Of a stretch of DNA of 53,997 bases, positions 7,551-16,378 are shown one piece after another. The notes beneath the pieces are model-generated. The model was not told the DNA's origin, ran no database searches, and worked only from the letters and a program-made list of their open reading frames with translations. The number at the start of each line of letters is the position of its first letter. Positions within the stretch are counted from its first letter, which is position 1. The DNA is from an uncultured Bacteroidales bacterium (GTDB taxonomy: Bacteria; Bacteroidota; Bacteroidia; Bacteroidales; UBA932), in the NCBI GenBank assembly GCA_905235675.1, contig CAJONC010000018.1:1-53997 (forward strand), read 5' to 3'. A program made the position numbers and the translations under genes.

Positions 7551-9959
7551 CTATTGCACTGTTACGAATGCCGCAGGAAGGCCGTCGACGGCAACTCCGA
7601 CCACATTCTGTTTTCCGTCGGTGCGGACGCGTATTCTTGCAGTCCCGTTGCAGGCCTGGACATAGCTGCTTCCGCCTGCCGTACCCTGGTTTGCAATCAG
7701 TCTCCCCTCGCCTGCAAGGGTGAAGCGTACGTACTTCTTGCTGTCCAGGCAGGGAACGCCGTCCGCATCGACCAGACGGACATTCACCTGGCAAACGCCT
7801 TCAGAACAATCGGAAACATTCAGTTCAATCCTTGCCTCCTTCCCCCACTTCCGTGTCTCGTACTCCTGCACTATTTCGTCTTCGACCGTTGTACGGCCCT
7901 TGCGGGCAACGACTTTAAGAGTGTTGACTCCTTCCTTGTAAACGCAGTTCCATCGCAGTCCTGCGGCGGGGAAATCCTGTGAATCGCGTTTTCTTACACC
8001 CTGGCTTACTCCATTCAGGAACAGTTCCGCGCTGTCGCAGTTTGAATATACCAGCACTTCCTTGAGATCGCCTTCGTTCCCCCAGCGCACAGGCCAGGTA
8101 TGGCCGTAAATATGAACCATAGGCTTTTCAGTCCAGTACGACTGGAAAACATAGTAGCTTTCCTTGGGAGTGAAGTCTCTTTCTATCACCCCCTTCTGGT
8201 TGACGTAAGGAACAGGATTTTCCGGACGCACGGGCGTGGAGAAATCCTTGAACGGCCAATAGGCTGTACCTGTCAGCCAGGGCATGGTCTCCTGCTCCTT
8301 GAGATGCCAGTCAATCAGGCGTACTATGTAGCTTTCAGACCAGTCTCCGTCCCTCGAAGCACGGTTCTCGCCTCCGTACAGACTGGCGTCCCCCGCGCGT
8401 TCGTCCGCCTGTCCGGAACTGATGCCCCTTAGATTGGCGAAAACATTCTCCGAATGGCGCCCAGCATGGCTGTCCCCTCCCCATTCCACATGAAGGAATC
8501 GGGCGACCTTGGACATTTCTTTCTCCGAAACGCTCTTGTAGTCCGTATAAAGGCCCCTGTACCATCCTGCCCAGATGGAAGGCGAATAAACGTCAACTAT
8601 ATCGCTGCAGAAAGCACAGCGGCGTATGGCCGTTTTCCTTTCACTGTCGAGACTGTGGGCAAGCTCGTTCAGTTCGCCCATGAAGGCACGTATCTTTTTC
8701 CTGTCGAATTCAGGGAAGTCTCCGGGCCAGTCGTTTTCGTTGCCGAGCCCCCAGATAATTACGGAAGGATGGTTGTAGTGCTGGGTAATCATGTTCCGGA
8801 GCATCCTTCTTGCCTGCTCCTTATATTCCTCTCCTCCGAGTCCGCCGCGGCACCAGGGAATCTCTTCCCAGACGAGTATCCCGAGCGAATCGCAGAGATC
8901 CAGAACAATTTCGGATTGCTGGTAATGGGCAAGGCGGATGAAATTTACGCCCATCTCCTTCATCATCAGCATCTCCTTCCGTATCATGTCTTCAGTCATG
9001 GCGGCGGCGGCGCCTGCATGGTCCTCGTGCCGGTGTGTACCGCGCAGAAGCAGCCTTTTTCCATTCAGAAAGAACGGACCTTTTTCCTCGAACAGGAAGG
9101 TCCTTAGGCCGAAATGTTCAACGGCGGAGAAATCTCCAATCGACAGTTCACAGGTATACAGCCTTGGGTCCGTATCATTCCAAAGCTGAGGTTTTTTGAT
9201 TTCGACTGTTTTGTCAAAACGGCTTCCTTCCCCTTCCGCAGTGGCTACAAGATTCCCCTGCGGGTCCAGAATCCTTGCTTTTACTGTGGCCCCAGCATCA
9301 GAATCAGGGCAGTACAGGTCCGCGGCGATATTCACGTTCCAGCTTTTGCCTTTTGCGGCAGGTTCGGCGTGAATCGCTATGCGGCTGAAAGATACGGCAG
9401 GGACGTAGACAAGATTCACATAACGGTACAAGCCCCCGTATAGATTGAAGTCCGACAGGTCGGAAGGAATCATTTCAGTATCCCTTGAATTGTCGCAACG
9501 GACTGAAATCCAGGCTTCTGACGAGCCTGCAAGCAGGTCCGTTATATCCACGGACCATCCGTCGTAACCCCCTGTATGGCTTCCGGCAAGTTCGGTGTCC
9601 ACATATACTTGCGTCTTCTGCCCCGCTCCTTCGAATTCGAGAAGGGTACGTCCTCCCTGATAGGGGTTTTCGAACTTTAGCTTCCTGCGATACCACCCAG
9701 GTCCCTGGTAATAATTTACATCGGGATCCACGGCATCCTCAGCGTTGAAACAATGCGGGAGGGTGACCTGTTCCCATATCGGCACACTTTCGGAACTTCC
9801 TTTCGGAGAAGGCCGCACAGCCTCCCACGGGCTTCCAAGGTCGGACCGGAGGAACTCCCATCCATCGTTCAGGCGTATTTTTCGGGATGCGGGAACCGTG
9901 GAGGAAAAGGCTTCAAGGCATATCATCGAAGCGGCTAACAGAATAATTGTCTTCTTCAT
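7551..9959 (-). CDS. Secreted GH2 glycosidase (beta-galactosidase type)
   Basis: This 802-residue enzyme starts with a signal peptide (MKKTIILLAASMICLEAFSS) and has the GH2 layout: sugar-binding jelly roll, Ig-like domain, TIM barrel, then C-terminal Ig-like domains of the DUF4982/GH2-C type. The acid/base glutamate is seen in IIWGLGNENDW (about E408) and the nucleophile in FLHVEWGGDSH (about E492). GH2 enzymes with this architecture remove terminal beta-linked galactose or a related sugar in the periplasm or at the surface; the exact sugar is not determinable. It stands alone, convergent with the HTH gene. A perfect TATATTTG element (9965-9972) lies only 5 bp upstream of the ATG. Confidence 0.9.
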   Translation of the reverse strand: MKKTIILLAASMICLEAFSSTVPASRKIRLNDGWEFLRSDLGSPWEAVRPSPKGSSESVPIWEQVTLPHCFNAEDAVDPDVNYYQGPGWYRRKLKFENPYQGGRTLLEFEGAGQKTQVYVDTELAGSHTGGYDGWSVDITDLLAGSSEAWISVRCDNSRDTEMIPSDLSDFNLYGGLYRYVNLVYVPAVSFSRIAIHAEPAAKGKSWNVNIAADLYCPDSDAGATVKARILDPQGNLVATAEGEGSRFDKTVEIKKPQLWNDTDPRLYTCELSIGDFSAVEHFGLRTFLFEEKGPFFLNGKRLLLRGTHRHEDHAGAAAAMTEDMIRKEMLMMKEMGVNFIRLAHYQQSEIVLDLCDSLGILVWEEIPWCRGGLGGEEYKEQARRMLRNMITQHYNHPSVIIWGLGNENDWPGDFPEFDRKKIRAFMGELNELAHSLDSERKTAIRRCAFCSDIVDVYSPSIWAGWYRGLYTDYKSVSEKEMSKVARFLHVEWGGDSHAGRHSENVFANLRGISSGQADERAGDASLYGGENRASRDGDWSESYIVRLIDWHLKEQETMPWLTGTAYWPFKDFSTPVRPENPVPYVNQKGVIERDFTPKESYYVFQSYWTEKPMVHIYGHTWPVRWGNEGDLKEVLVYSNCDSAELFLNGVSQGVRKRDSQDFPAAGLRWNCVYKEGVNTLKVVARKGRTTVEDEIVQEYETRKWGKEARIELNVSDCSEGVCQVNVRLVDADGVPCLDSKKYVRFTLAGEGRLIANQGTAGGSSYVQACNGTARIRVRTDGKQNVVGVAVDGLPAAFVTVQ

Positions 9960-9964
9960 AGCCG

Positions 9965-9972
9965 CAAATATA
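9965..9972 (-). promoter_or_regulatory. TAnnTTTG element immediately upstream of the GH2 gene
   Basis: On the minus strand TATATTTG ends 5 bp before the start codon at 9959. If used, the transcript would start at or very near the ATG. Confidence 0.4.
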
Positions 9973-10049
9973 ACTAATTATCCGATGCCACCCTGCGAAG
10001 GTATGAATTTACTGCCAGCTGAAATGAGTTCCAGTTCGGCGCAGACGGA

Positions 10050-10080
10050 GACCGGCCACCCTGAAAGAGGGTGACCGGTC
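10050..10080 (-). terminator. Strong hairpin after the DUF5692/hyp operon
   Basis: Arms 10050-10062 and 10068-10080 (13 bp, one wobble pair) close over the loop GAAAG. The hairpin lies 27 bp past the stop of the last operon gene and is a good transcription terminator candidate. It also separates the operon from the GH2 promoter. Confidence 0.7.
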
Positions 10081-10106
10081 CGAAAATTCCGTTGATATTG
10101 AATCCT

Positions 10107-11198
10107 TTAGCTCAGGTCCGCACGGGCCATGGCGTCCTTGTAGTACTTCTGGTTGACGAAGACGTCCTGCTTGTAAGGATTGATGTGACGCTTCTTTGAA
10201 GTGTAGCAGATGTAACCGAGGGCGACTGCATTGGTAACGAGGGCCAGGATGCTCACCACGAGCATTGCGGTGGGATTGGCAGCCACGCTGTCCACAGTCG
10301 TTCCAACAGCTGCGAGGTCGCCGCCGGCAGCCTCATAAATCTGCTTCACGGTCTCCACTCCCTCAGGATACTGCACGGGCAGGGTTGCCCAGCTGTACCA
10401 CTGCTGACCGTTCTTGAAGGTTTCCTGGAAGAGAGGCAGGCACTGCGCGAACATGCACCAGATTGCGAGGGTGTTGGCGCGGTTCTGAATCCATCCTCCG
10501 CGGTTCCAGCAGAGGGCTGCGATGGTGGGAGCGAGGAGCAGGCCGATACCGCAGAACCATGCGTGGGTAGGCAGGCAGTTGTAGGTGTATGCGAAGTTCC
10601 AGATGTCGTAGACCACGATGTAGACCCAGGTCATGTCGGCCCAGACCATGTCTTTCTTGTCCTTTGAAGGATAGACGCTCCACCATGCGGTCATGCAGAG
10701 GATGTTAAGGATACCCGCGATGCCGTTGAATACGTTGTGCCAGCCGCCGTAGAGCCACACTCCTTCACTTGAAAGCCACCAGCAGTTCCATCCTTTGATG
10801 GCGGATTCGAAGTCGGAAGCGACTGCAATGAGGATGTTGATTGCCACGATTACAAACGGGAAAGGCTTGAACCAGTGCTTTGCGCCTATCCCCCATTTGT
10901 ACTTGATCATCATGAAGCCTATGCATCCGGTAAGGGCGGCATACAGCTTGGCGTAGTGGAACCATCCGTTCATGTAGAGATGGGTGATGTTGTTCAGCGC
11001 CCAGTCGGCCCCCATGCGTACTCCGATCCCTATCGCGACGAAGTATGCGGTCAGTACGACCGGAATAATGAAGAACATTACGATGCCGCCGGTCTTGGTC
11101 CTGCGGGCGAATTCATTGAGGAGAATGAGAGCCAGGATGACTACTATGAGCATTCCCCACTGTGCAAGGGCATTAGCCCCATAAACTTGAAATAGCAT
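10107..11198 (-). CDS. DUF5692-family integral membrane protein
   Basis: The 363-residue product is a polytopic membrane protein rich in Trp and aromatic residues, with about nine to ten hydrophobic segments beginning with MLIVVILALILLNEF. Family recognition (DUF5692) is from memory of Bacteroidetes proteins; no biochemical role is known to me. Intramembrane polar and sulphur residues cluster in YNCLPTHAWFCGIG and GWHNVFNGIAG, so cofactor or metal binding is possible. It is the last gene of the hypB-oxidoreductase-hypA operon, 19 bp after the small membrane protein, and is followed by a terminator hairpin. The context suggests a membrane partner for a nickel- or redox-dependent process; that is inference. 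Confidence 0.75.
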   Translation of the reverse strand: MLFQVYGANALAQWGMLIVVILALILLNEFARRTKTGGIVMFFIIPVVLTAYFVAIGIGVRMGADWALNNITHLYMNGWFHYAKLYAALTGCIGFMMIKYKWGIGAKHWFKPFPFVIVAINILIAVASDFESAIKGWNCWWLSSEGVWLYGGWHNVFNGIAGILNILCMTAWWSVYPSKDKKDMVWADMTWVYIVVYDIWNFAYTYNCLPTHAWFCGIGLLLAPTIAALCWNRGGWIQNRANTLAIWCMFAQCLPLFQETFKNGQQWYSWATLPVQYPEGVETVKQIYEAAGGDLAAVGTTVDSVAANPTAMLVVSILALVTNAVALGYICYTSKKRHINPYKQDVFVNQKYYKDAMARADLS

Positions 11199-11217
11199 AG
11201 ATAATTATTTAGGGTTA

Positions 11218-11565
11218 TTATATGGTTGCGCGTTTCAGGGCCCTTTCCTTAAGGAGGGCATATACAATCCAGACCGCGGTCAGCACCACGGACATGGGAA
11301 CGCCCACAGTGAGCATTTCCCTGAGAACGATTTCCCTGCCGCCTTCAAGTCCGAGGGCGGTAAGGAAGGGGAAATTCCATGTGAGTTCTCCGCTGAGGAT
11401 ATGGTCCACTATAAGCATGACCGTGCCTCCCCAGAGCATTTTTTCCAATGCGGGGATGTTGCGCCTGAGTGCACCGGAGGCCGGATCGGCGATTGATTTT
11501 GCATTGTGCCTGCGGTAAATGCTCGTGGCAACCGCCTGCACCATAGGTACGATAAAACAGGACAT
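11218..11565 (-). CDS. Small membrane protein in the hyp operon
   Basis: The 115-residue protein has an N-terminal hydrophobic stretch beginning MSCFIVPMVQAVATSIYRR and two further membrane segments (around MLWGGTVMLIVDHIL and VPMSVVLTAVWIVYALL). It is separated by 4 bp from hypA and 19 bp from the DUF5692 gene, which indicates co-expression. I do not recognise an assigned function. It may be an accessory subunit of the DUF5692 protein. Confidence 0.65.
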   Translation of the reverse strand: MSCFIVPMVQAVATSIYRRHNAKSIADPASGALRRNIPALEKMLWGGTVMLIVDHILSGELTWNFPFLTALGLEGGREIVLREMLTVGVPMSVVLTAVWIVYALLKERALKRATI

Positions 11566-11569
11566 GGTT

Positions 11570-11917
11570 TTATTCTTTTATTTCTATTTGTTTGATTTCC
11601 ACTTCATTGCCACGCAAGAGCCAGGTATTTCCCCCTCCGCAGTGCGGACAGGTCTTCCCGTATTGTACGGTTCCGAATTCGCATTTGCAGTCGTCGCACC
11701 AGGAAACGGCGGGAATGGTATTGATACGAAGTTCGCTGCCACGCAGGAGTTTTTCCCTGTCGGCGGCCCATCTCCAGCAGTCGGTAAGATATTCCGGAAC
11801 TATGGTGGACACTTCTCCTATGTCCATTACGACCGTATCGATTCTGTCCACGCCATTCTCCGAAGCCGCCGCCTTGACGTCCCTGATGATGTAGAAGACT
11901 ATACCCAGTTCGTGCAC
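11570..11917 (-). CDS. hypA: HypA, nickel metallochaperone
   Basis: HypA delivers nickel to [NiFe]-hydrogenase (and in some bacteria to urease) together with the GTPase HypB. The protein begins MHELGI, supplying the N-terminal MHE nickel-binding residues, and has the zinc-binding pairs CDDC and CPHC near residues 73-94. The length of 115 matches the family. It lies 3 bp after the Fe-S/FAD oxidoreductase and 4 bp before the small membrane protein. No hydrogenase or urease structural gene, and no hypCDEF, occurs in this window, so its client is unknown. Confidence 0.9.
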   Translation of the reverse strand: MHELGIVFYIIRDVKAAASENGVDRIDTVVMDIGEVSTIVPEYLTDCWRWAADREKLLRGSELRINTIPAVSWCDDCKCEFGTVQYGKTCPHCGGGNTWLLRGNEVEIKQIEIKE

Positions 11918-11920
11918 GGA

Positions 11921-14746
11921 TTATTTCCTTTTGAACAGTATTTTTCCGGTACGCTTTACCATGTATGGAAGTATACCGTCGAACTTGTCTTCCGAAGTAC
12001 GCATTACGCTGGCTTCCGGATGTACACGGTGCAGATGAATTGCGTCGAATCCGCACTTTGTCGTGCAGATTCCGCAGCCTATGCACTTGTTCTCATCCAC
12101 CACGGACGCTCCGCAGGAAAGGCAGCGGGCGGTTTCCTTCCGGACCTGCTCTTCGGTGAGCGTGCCGTGATATTCTTCAAAGCGGTTCTTTGCAGCCACC
12201 GCTTCGGGAGCCTGACGGGAGCCGTTGTCATAGCTTTCAACAAGTATGTCGCCCTTGTCGAGCTCGATGAAATCGCGGCGGTTGCGTCCTATTGTCATGT
12301 GACCGTTCTGGACGAAACGGTGCAGGGATTCGGCAGCTTCCTTTCCCGCTGCAATAGCATCTATCGCGAACTTGGGTCCTGTGAAGCAGTCTCCTCCCAC
12401 GAAAATGTCCGGTTCCGCTGTCTGGTAAGTCAGTTTGTCCGCCACAGGGTACACACCGCGGAAGAATTCCACCCCGGTATCCTTCAGCAGATCCTTCAGT
12501 ACCACGGTCTGCCCGATTGCAAATATTATCAGGTCGGCTTCCAGCGTGACGAGCTCGTTCTCGTCATAAGACGGAGCGAACTTGTGATCGGCGTCGAACA
12601 CCGAAGAACATTTCTTGAAGACTATGCCTGTCACTTTGTCGGTGCCGAGCACTTCCTTAGGGCCCCAGCCCGGGTTGATCAATACACCGTCTTCGCGGGC
12701 TTCGGTGCGTTCTTCAAGGGATGCAGGCATGATATCTTCGGTCTCCAGCGACAACATGGTAACCTCGGAAGCGCCGCTTCGCATGGCGACCCTGGCCGCG
12801 TCAATGGCAACGTTGCCGCCGCCTACCACCACGACCTTGCCGGAGACTGTCCTGGCGCCGCAGTTGGCTTCGTGCAGGAAGTCTATTGCCGTCATGGTTC
12901 CTTTCAGGGTGTCGCCCTGAACGCCCGGCAGCCTTCCTCCCTGACAGCCAATAGCCACGTAGAAGCCCTTGTAGCCTTCTTCCCGCAGCTGGGCGATAGT
13001 CACGTCCTTACCCACCTCTACGCCGGTACGGATTTCAACTCCTATCTCCTTCATTATTTCTATTTCCGCCGCAAGCACGTCCTTGCCCAGCTTATAGGAA
13101 GGAATGCCATATCGAAGCATTCCGCCGGGTTCTTCGTTACGCTCAAACACAGTCGGCTTATATCCCATTGTGGCAAGATAGTAGGCGCAGCTCAGTCCCG
13201 CAGGCCCGCCGCCGATGATTGCTATCTTCTCCTCCCAGCGTTCCTGAGTGTTGGAGCAGATGTTCACCTCGGGAATGAAGCGGGTTTCTGCCTTGAGGTC
13301 CTGCTCGGCGATGAATTTCTTGACTTCGTCGATGGCGATGGGCCTGTCGATGGTCCCGCGGGTGCAGGCATCCTCGCAGCGGCGGTTGCATACCCGGCCG
13401 CATACCGCAGGGAAAGGATTTTCGCGCTTTATAAGTTCCAGGGCCTCGGTATATTTACCCTCGGCGGCTTTTTTCAGATAGCCCTGTACTGCGATATGCG
13501 CGGGGCAGGCGGTCTTGCAGGGGGCGGTACCGGTGGGATAGCAGTTGATGCGGTTTTTGTCGCGATAGTCCTCGTCCCACTTTTCCCTGCCCCATTTGTG
13601 GTTGTCCGGAAGCTCATGCTTGGGATACTGCACTTCACCGTGGGAGGTGCAGAGTTTCTGTCCAAGTTTCACGGCTCCTGCGGGGCAGTATTCGACGCAG
13701 CGGCCGCAGGCGACGCAATTCTTTTTGTCCACTTCGGCGACATAGGCGCTGCGCGACATGTTGGGAGTATTGAAGAGCTGCGAAGTACGGAGGGCGTTGC
13801 ATATCTTGACATTGCAGTTGCATATCGCGAATATCTTGCCTTCGCCGTCGATATTGGTTACCTGATGTACGAAGCCGTGGTCCTCGGCTTTCTTGAGTAT
13901 GGCTATGGCCTCGTCGTAAGTGATATAATGGCCGCGGCCTGTCTCCGCACAGAAATCTGCCATGTCGCCCACGCCTATGCACCAGTCGCGGTAGTCGTCG
14001 GCGCAGCCTTCGTCAAGTTTCTTGCGGCCGTAGCGGCAGGAGCAGATACCTACGCTGAGATGCCCTTCATAGCGTTTCAGCCAGTATGAAAGATGCTCTA
14101 TGTCAATGGATTCGTTTTCCATGGAGATGGCTTTCTCCACGGGAATCACGTGCATGCCAATACCTGATCCGCCCATAGGCACCATGGCAGTGATCTTCTC
14201 CAGCGGAAGGAAGGTCATGCGCTCGAAGAACATGGCGAGTTCCGGATGACGGTCCATCAGGTCCACGTTCATGTTGGTATATTCGGCGCTGCCGGGGACA
14301 AACATCGGCACCCAGTATTCACGGTCTTCCTTATTGTAGGTCGTTCCGGGAACGGGGCCGTCCTTGGTATACTTGTCGCCATAGTCGAACTCCACCATTC
14401 CGAAGTATGCCAGTTTTTCCAGAAGTTCGTTGAACTCTTCGTCCGTTGCCACATATTGTTTCTTGCGGTTCCACTCCACGAGTTCATCGTACTTGTGGTG
14501 TTCGCGCACGGTGAAGGGCTTTTTTGAGATGAGGTCGAGCAGGAAGTCCAGCGAGGCTTCCCTGGTCTTTTCGTCCATCTCGTCTTCAAAGATGCAAGCC
14601 AGGCCCCAGTATTCAGGGGCTTCTGTCGTCATTTTTATCTTTCCCGGAATGCGGTCCGTAATTTTGCGGACAAGTTTGATAAGTTTAGGATTGGGATTTT
14701 CATCCCCAAAGTGTTTGGGAATGAATTTATTTGACATTTCAGGCAT
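11921..14746 (-). CDS. Large Fe-S/FAD/NAD(P) oxidoreductase (GltD-like core with extra Fe-S domains)
   Basis: The 941-residue protein is modular. Residues 1-340 have Cys groups GICSCRYG...WCIG and ICNCNVKIC. Next is a ferredoxin site CVACGRCVEYCPAGAV (about 344-359), and then a GltD-type Fe-S helical domain (CKTACPAHI, CGRVCNRRCEDAC). An FAD domain (IAIIGGGPAGLSCAYYL, about 508-524) and an NAD(P) domain (VVVVGGGNVAIDAARVA, about 638-654) follow, and the C-terminus has CIGCGICTTKCG. It should move electrons between NAD(P)H and a ferredoxin-level partner in the cytoplasm. It is flanked by hypB (2 bp) and hypA (3 bp). Start could be M1 or M4. The partner is unknown. Confidence 0.85.
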   Translation of the reverse strand: MPEMSNKFIPKHFGDENPNPKLIKLVRKITDRIPGKIKMTTEAPEYWGLACIFEDEMDEKTREASLDFLLDLISKKPFTVREHHKYDELVEWNRKKQYVATDEEFNELLEKLAYFGMVEFDYGDKYTKDGPVPGTTYNKEDREYWVPMFVPGSAEYTNMNVDLMDRHPELAMFFERMTFLPLEKITAMVPMGGSGIGMHVIPVEKAISMENESIDIEHLSYWLKRYEGHLSVGICSCRYGRKKLDEGCADDYRDWCIGVGDMADFCAETGRGHYITYDEAIAILKKAEDHGFVHQVTNIDGEGKIFAICNCNVKICNALRTSQLFNTPNMSRSAYVAEVDKKNCVACGRCVEYCPAGAVKLGQKLCTSHGEVQYPKHELPDNHKWGREKWDEDYRDKNRINCYPTGTAPCKTACPAHIAVQGYLKKAAEGKYTEALELIKRENPFPAVCGRVCNRRCEDACTRGTIDRPIAIDEVKKFIAEQDLKAETRFIPEVNICSNTQERWEEKIAIIGGGPAGLSCAYYLATMGYKPTVFERNEEPGGMLRYGIPSYKLGKDVLAAEIEIMKEIGVEIRTGVEVGKDVTIAQLREEGYKGFYVAIGCQGGRLPGVQGDTLKGTMTAIDFLHEANCGARTVSGKVVVVGGGNVAIDAARVAMRSGASEVTMLSLETEDIMPASLEERTEAREDGVLINPGWGPKEVLGTDKVTGIVFKKCSSVFDADHKFAPSYDENELVTLEADLIIFAIGQTVVLKDLLKDTGVEFFRGVYPVADKLTYQTAEPDIFVGGDCFTGPKFAIDAIAAGKEAAESLHRFVQNGHMTIGRNRRDFIELDKGDILVESYDNGSRQAPEAVAAKNRFEEYHGTLTEEQVRKETARCLSCGASVVDENKCIGCGICTTKCGFDAIHLHRVHPEASVMRTSEDKFDGILPYMVKRTGKILFKRK

Positions 14747-14748
14747 AA

Positions 14749-15423
14749 TCAGTTATTTTTCCATTCGTTTACTTCTTTCAGGAGCCAGTCTGCAAAGGCA
14801 TCTACGCCCTCCCCCGTCTTTGCGCAGACAGGGAGCACCTTCGCTTTGGGATTGCGCATGCGGACATACTCCCTGCATTTCTCCAGGTCGAAATCAAAAT
14901 AGGGTATTACATCTATCTTGTTCACCAGCACGAGGTCGCAGACGGAAAACATAAGAGGATATTTGAGGGGTTTGTCGTGCCCTTCCGGAACGGAGAGTAT
15001 CATGGCGTTACGGCAGCTGCCCGTGTCGAATTCAGCAGGACAGACGAGATTGCCGACGTTTTCAAGAATCACAAGGTCCGGATTCTCAGTTCCTAGGCCG
15101 TCCAGGCCCTGCCGGGTCATCTCGGCATCCAGATGGCACATGCCTCCGGTATGGAGCTGAATGGACTGTACTCCGGTTGCATCCTTTATCTTAACGGCAT
15201 CCACGTCGCTGTCGATGTCAGCCTCCATGACCGCAATGCGCAGTTTGTCCTTGAGGAGATTGATGGTGCGGACAAGCGTGGTAGTCTTGCCGCTGCCGGG
15301 TGAGGACATCAGGTTAAGAAGATACACGCCCCTGCGTTTGAGTTCCGTTCTCAGGGCGTCCGCATCCTTGTCATTATCTTCGAAAACACTTTTCTTGATT
15401 TCGATAACCTTGACAGGGTCCAT
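14749..15423 (-). CDS. hypB: HypB, nickel-insertion GTPase
   Basis: HypB is the G3E-type GTPase that works with HypA in nickel loading. The 224-residue protein has the P-loop SSPGSGKTTTL, the switch region MEADIDSDVDA, the metal-site motif GGMCHLDAEM and the guanine-specificity motif VNKIDV. It lacks the histidine-rich nickel-storage extension that some HypB proteins carry at the N-terminus. It is the first gene of the five-gene operon running to DUF5692, with the next start 2 bp away. No clear promoter was seen, and the greA-like gene lies 71 bp upstream on the same strand. Confidence 0.92.
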   Translation of the reverse strand: MDPVKVIEIKKSVFEDNDKDADALRTELKRRGVYLLNLMSSPGSGKTTTLVRTINLLKDKLRIAVMEADIDSDVDAVKIKDATGVQSIQLHTGGMCHLDAEMTRQGLDGLGTENPDLVILENVGNLVCPAEFDTGSCRNAMILSVPEGHDKPLKYPLMFSVCDLVLVNKIDVIPYFDFDLEKCREYVRMRNPKAKVLPVCAKTGEGVDAFADWLLKEVNEWKNN

Positions 15424-15494
15424 AGTTTCAGGTTCAGTTTAGCGGTTTATGTGGTTTCCGTCACAATATACGGATTTTCGCCCGAAAATCAAAA

Positions 15495-15984
15495 TCAATT
15501 TACCATTTCAGAACAGGCCGGAGGCGTGATGCTCTCGATTCTCAGGCGCAGGGCTCCCGAAGGGGCCTGGGCCTCGGCAATTTCACCAGCCTTTTTACCC
15601 ATCAGGGCGGCACCTATCGGTGATTTGAACGAAATCTTGCCGGCATCAAGGTCCATCTCGTGGGGGCTGACTATCCGGAAACACATGCGTTGATTTGTCG
15701 ATAGGTTCGTGAATTCCACAAGGCTCAGAAGGCTTACCCTGTCTTTGGGAAGGGCGTCCGTGTCAAGCACACGTGAATGCTCCAGAACCTTCTGAAGAAA
15801 GCGGATACGGCTGATTGGTCTTCCCTTGGATTCGTTTTGCCTCGCGGTATCCGGCATTATCGCTCCGGTCCCCCTGGGCGCTGGTTTCCGCGAGTTCTTC
15901 CGTCACCTTGGGATAGACCTCGTCCACAAGATGACGCAGCTCGGCGGCAAGCTCGTCGAATCGCTCTTTTGACAGATATTCCAT
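15495..15984 (-). pseudogene. greA: GreA/GreB-family transcript cleavage factor, frame-broken
   Basis: GreA/B proteins rescue backtracked RNA polymerase. The N-terminal coiled coil starts at the ATG at 15984 (MEYLSKERFDEL) and contains AQGDRSDNAGYREAKR. The rest, ISRIRFLQKVLEHSRVLD through the C-terminal FKBP-like domain (KISFKSPIGAALMGKKAGEI), lies in another frame ending at 15495. Removing one base between about 15815 and 15845 restores a 162-residue protein, the normal family length. The A-rich stretch GCAAAACGAATCC is a likely place. Since this factor is usually kept, sequencing error is as likely as real inactivation. A second copy elsewhere cannot be excluded. Confidence 0.75.
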
Positions 15985-16378
15985 GGTTATGCAGTTTGCT
16001 TGTTTGCACACGAGAAGCATCGCGAGGATCACTTCCGGTTTATTAAGTTGCGAAGTTTCTGCCATGCTCCCCGCACAGCACCAAGCATAGTCCCCAAAAG
16101 GGGTATCGGCAGAGCGCAGCAAATTGCCTCATATTGCGGATTATTAAACATCAGTAAGCGTAAACCAGTCCGTACTTCTCGTGCAGAAGTCGAAGTGTAC
16201 CATCTTGAGCAGCGGCGCTGCAAGACGGGTATCTGTCTGCACATAATACCGTGACAAATTTACGATAATTTGGGCAGAAATTATGGTTGTATCCATAAAT
16301 TGAAGATTTTTTCATCTTCTTTGTCAGATTTCCCCCACCCCCGCAGTCTATATGGGCGAAATTATAAATCATAGCATT
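15985..16378. other. Gene-free stretch between greA-like and vWA genes
   Basis: No supported gene. On the minus strand a TAAATTTG element (16253-16260) could be a promoter for the greA-like gene with a long leader. A 6-bp hairpin GAAGAT-TTTTTC-ATCTTC lies near 16301-16318. Frames in both directions lack recognisable features. Confidence 0.35.

Noticed and set aside
11519..14089. An 856-codon open frame on the plus strand
   Set aside because: It is antisense to the oxidoreductase and hypA genes, has no recognisable domain and no start context; the opposite strand has clear motifs.
16151..16250. Possible C-terminal peptide on the minus strand ending LRLLHEKYGLVYAY
   Set aside because: Its upstream part is antisense to the vWA gene and no supporting motif could be found.
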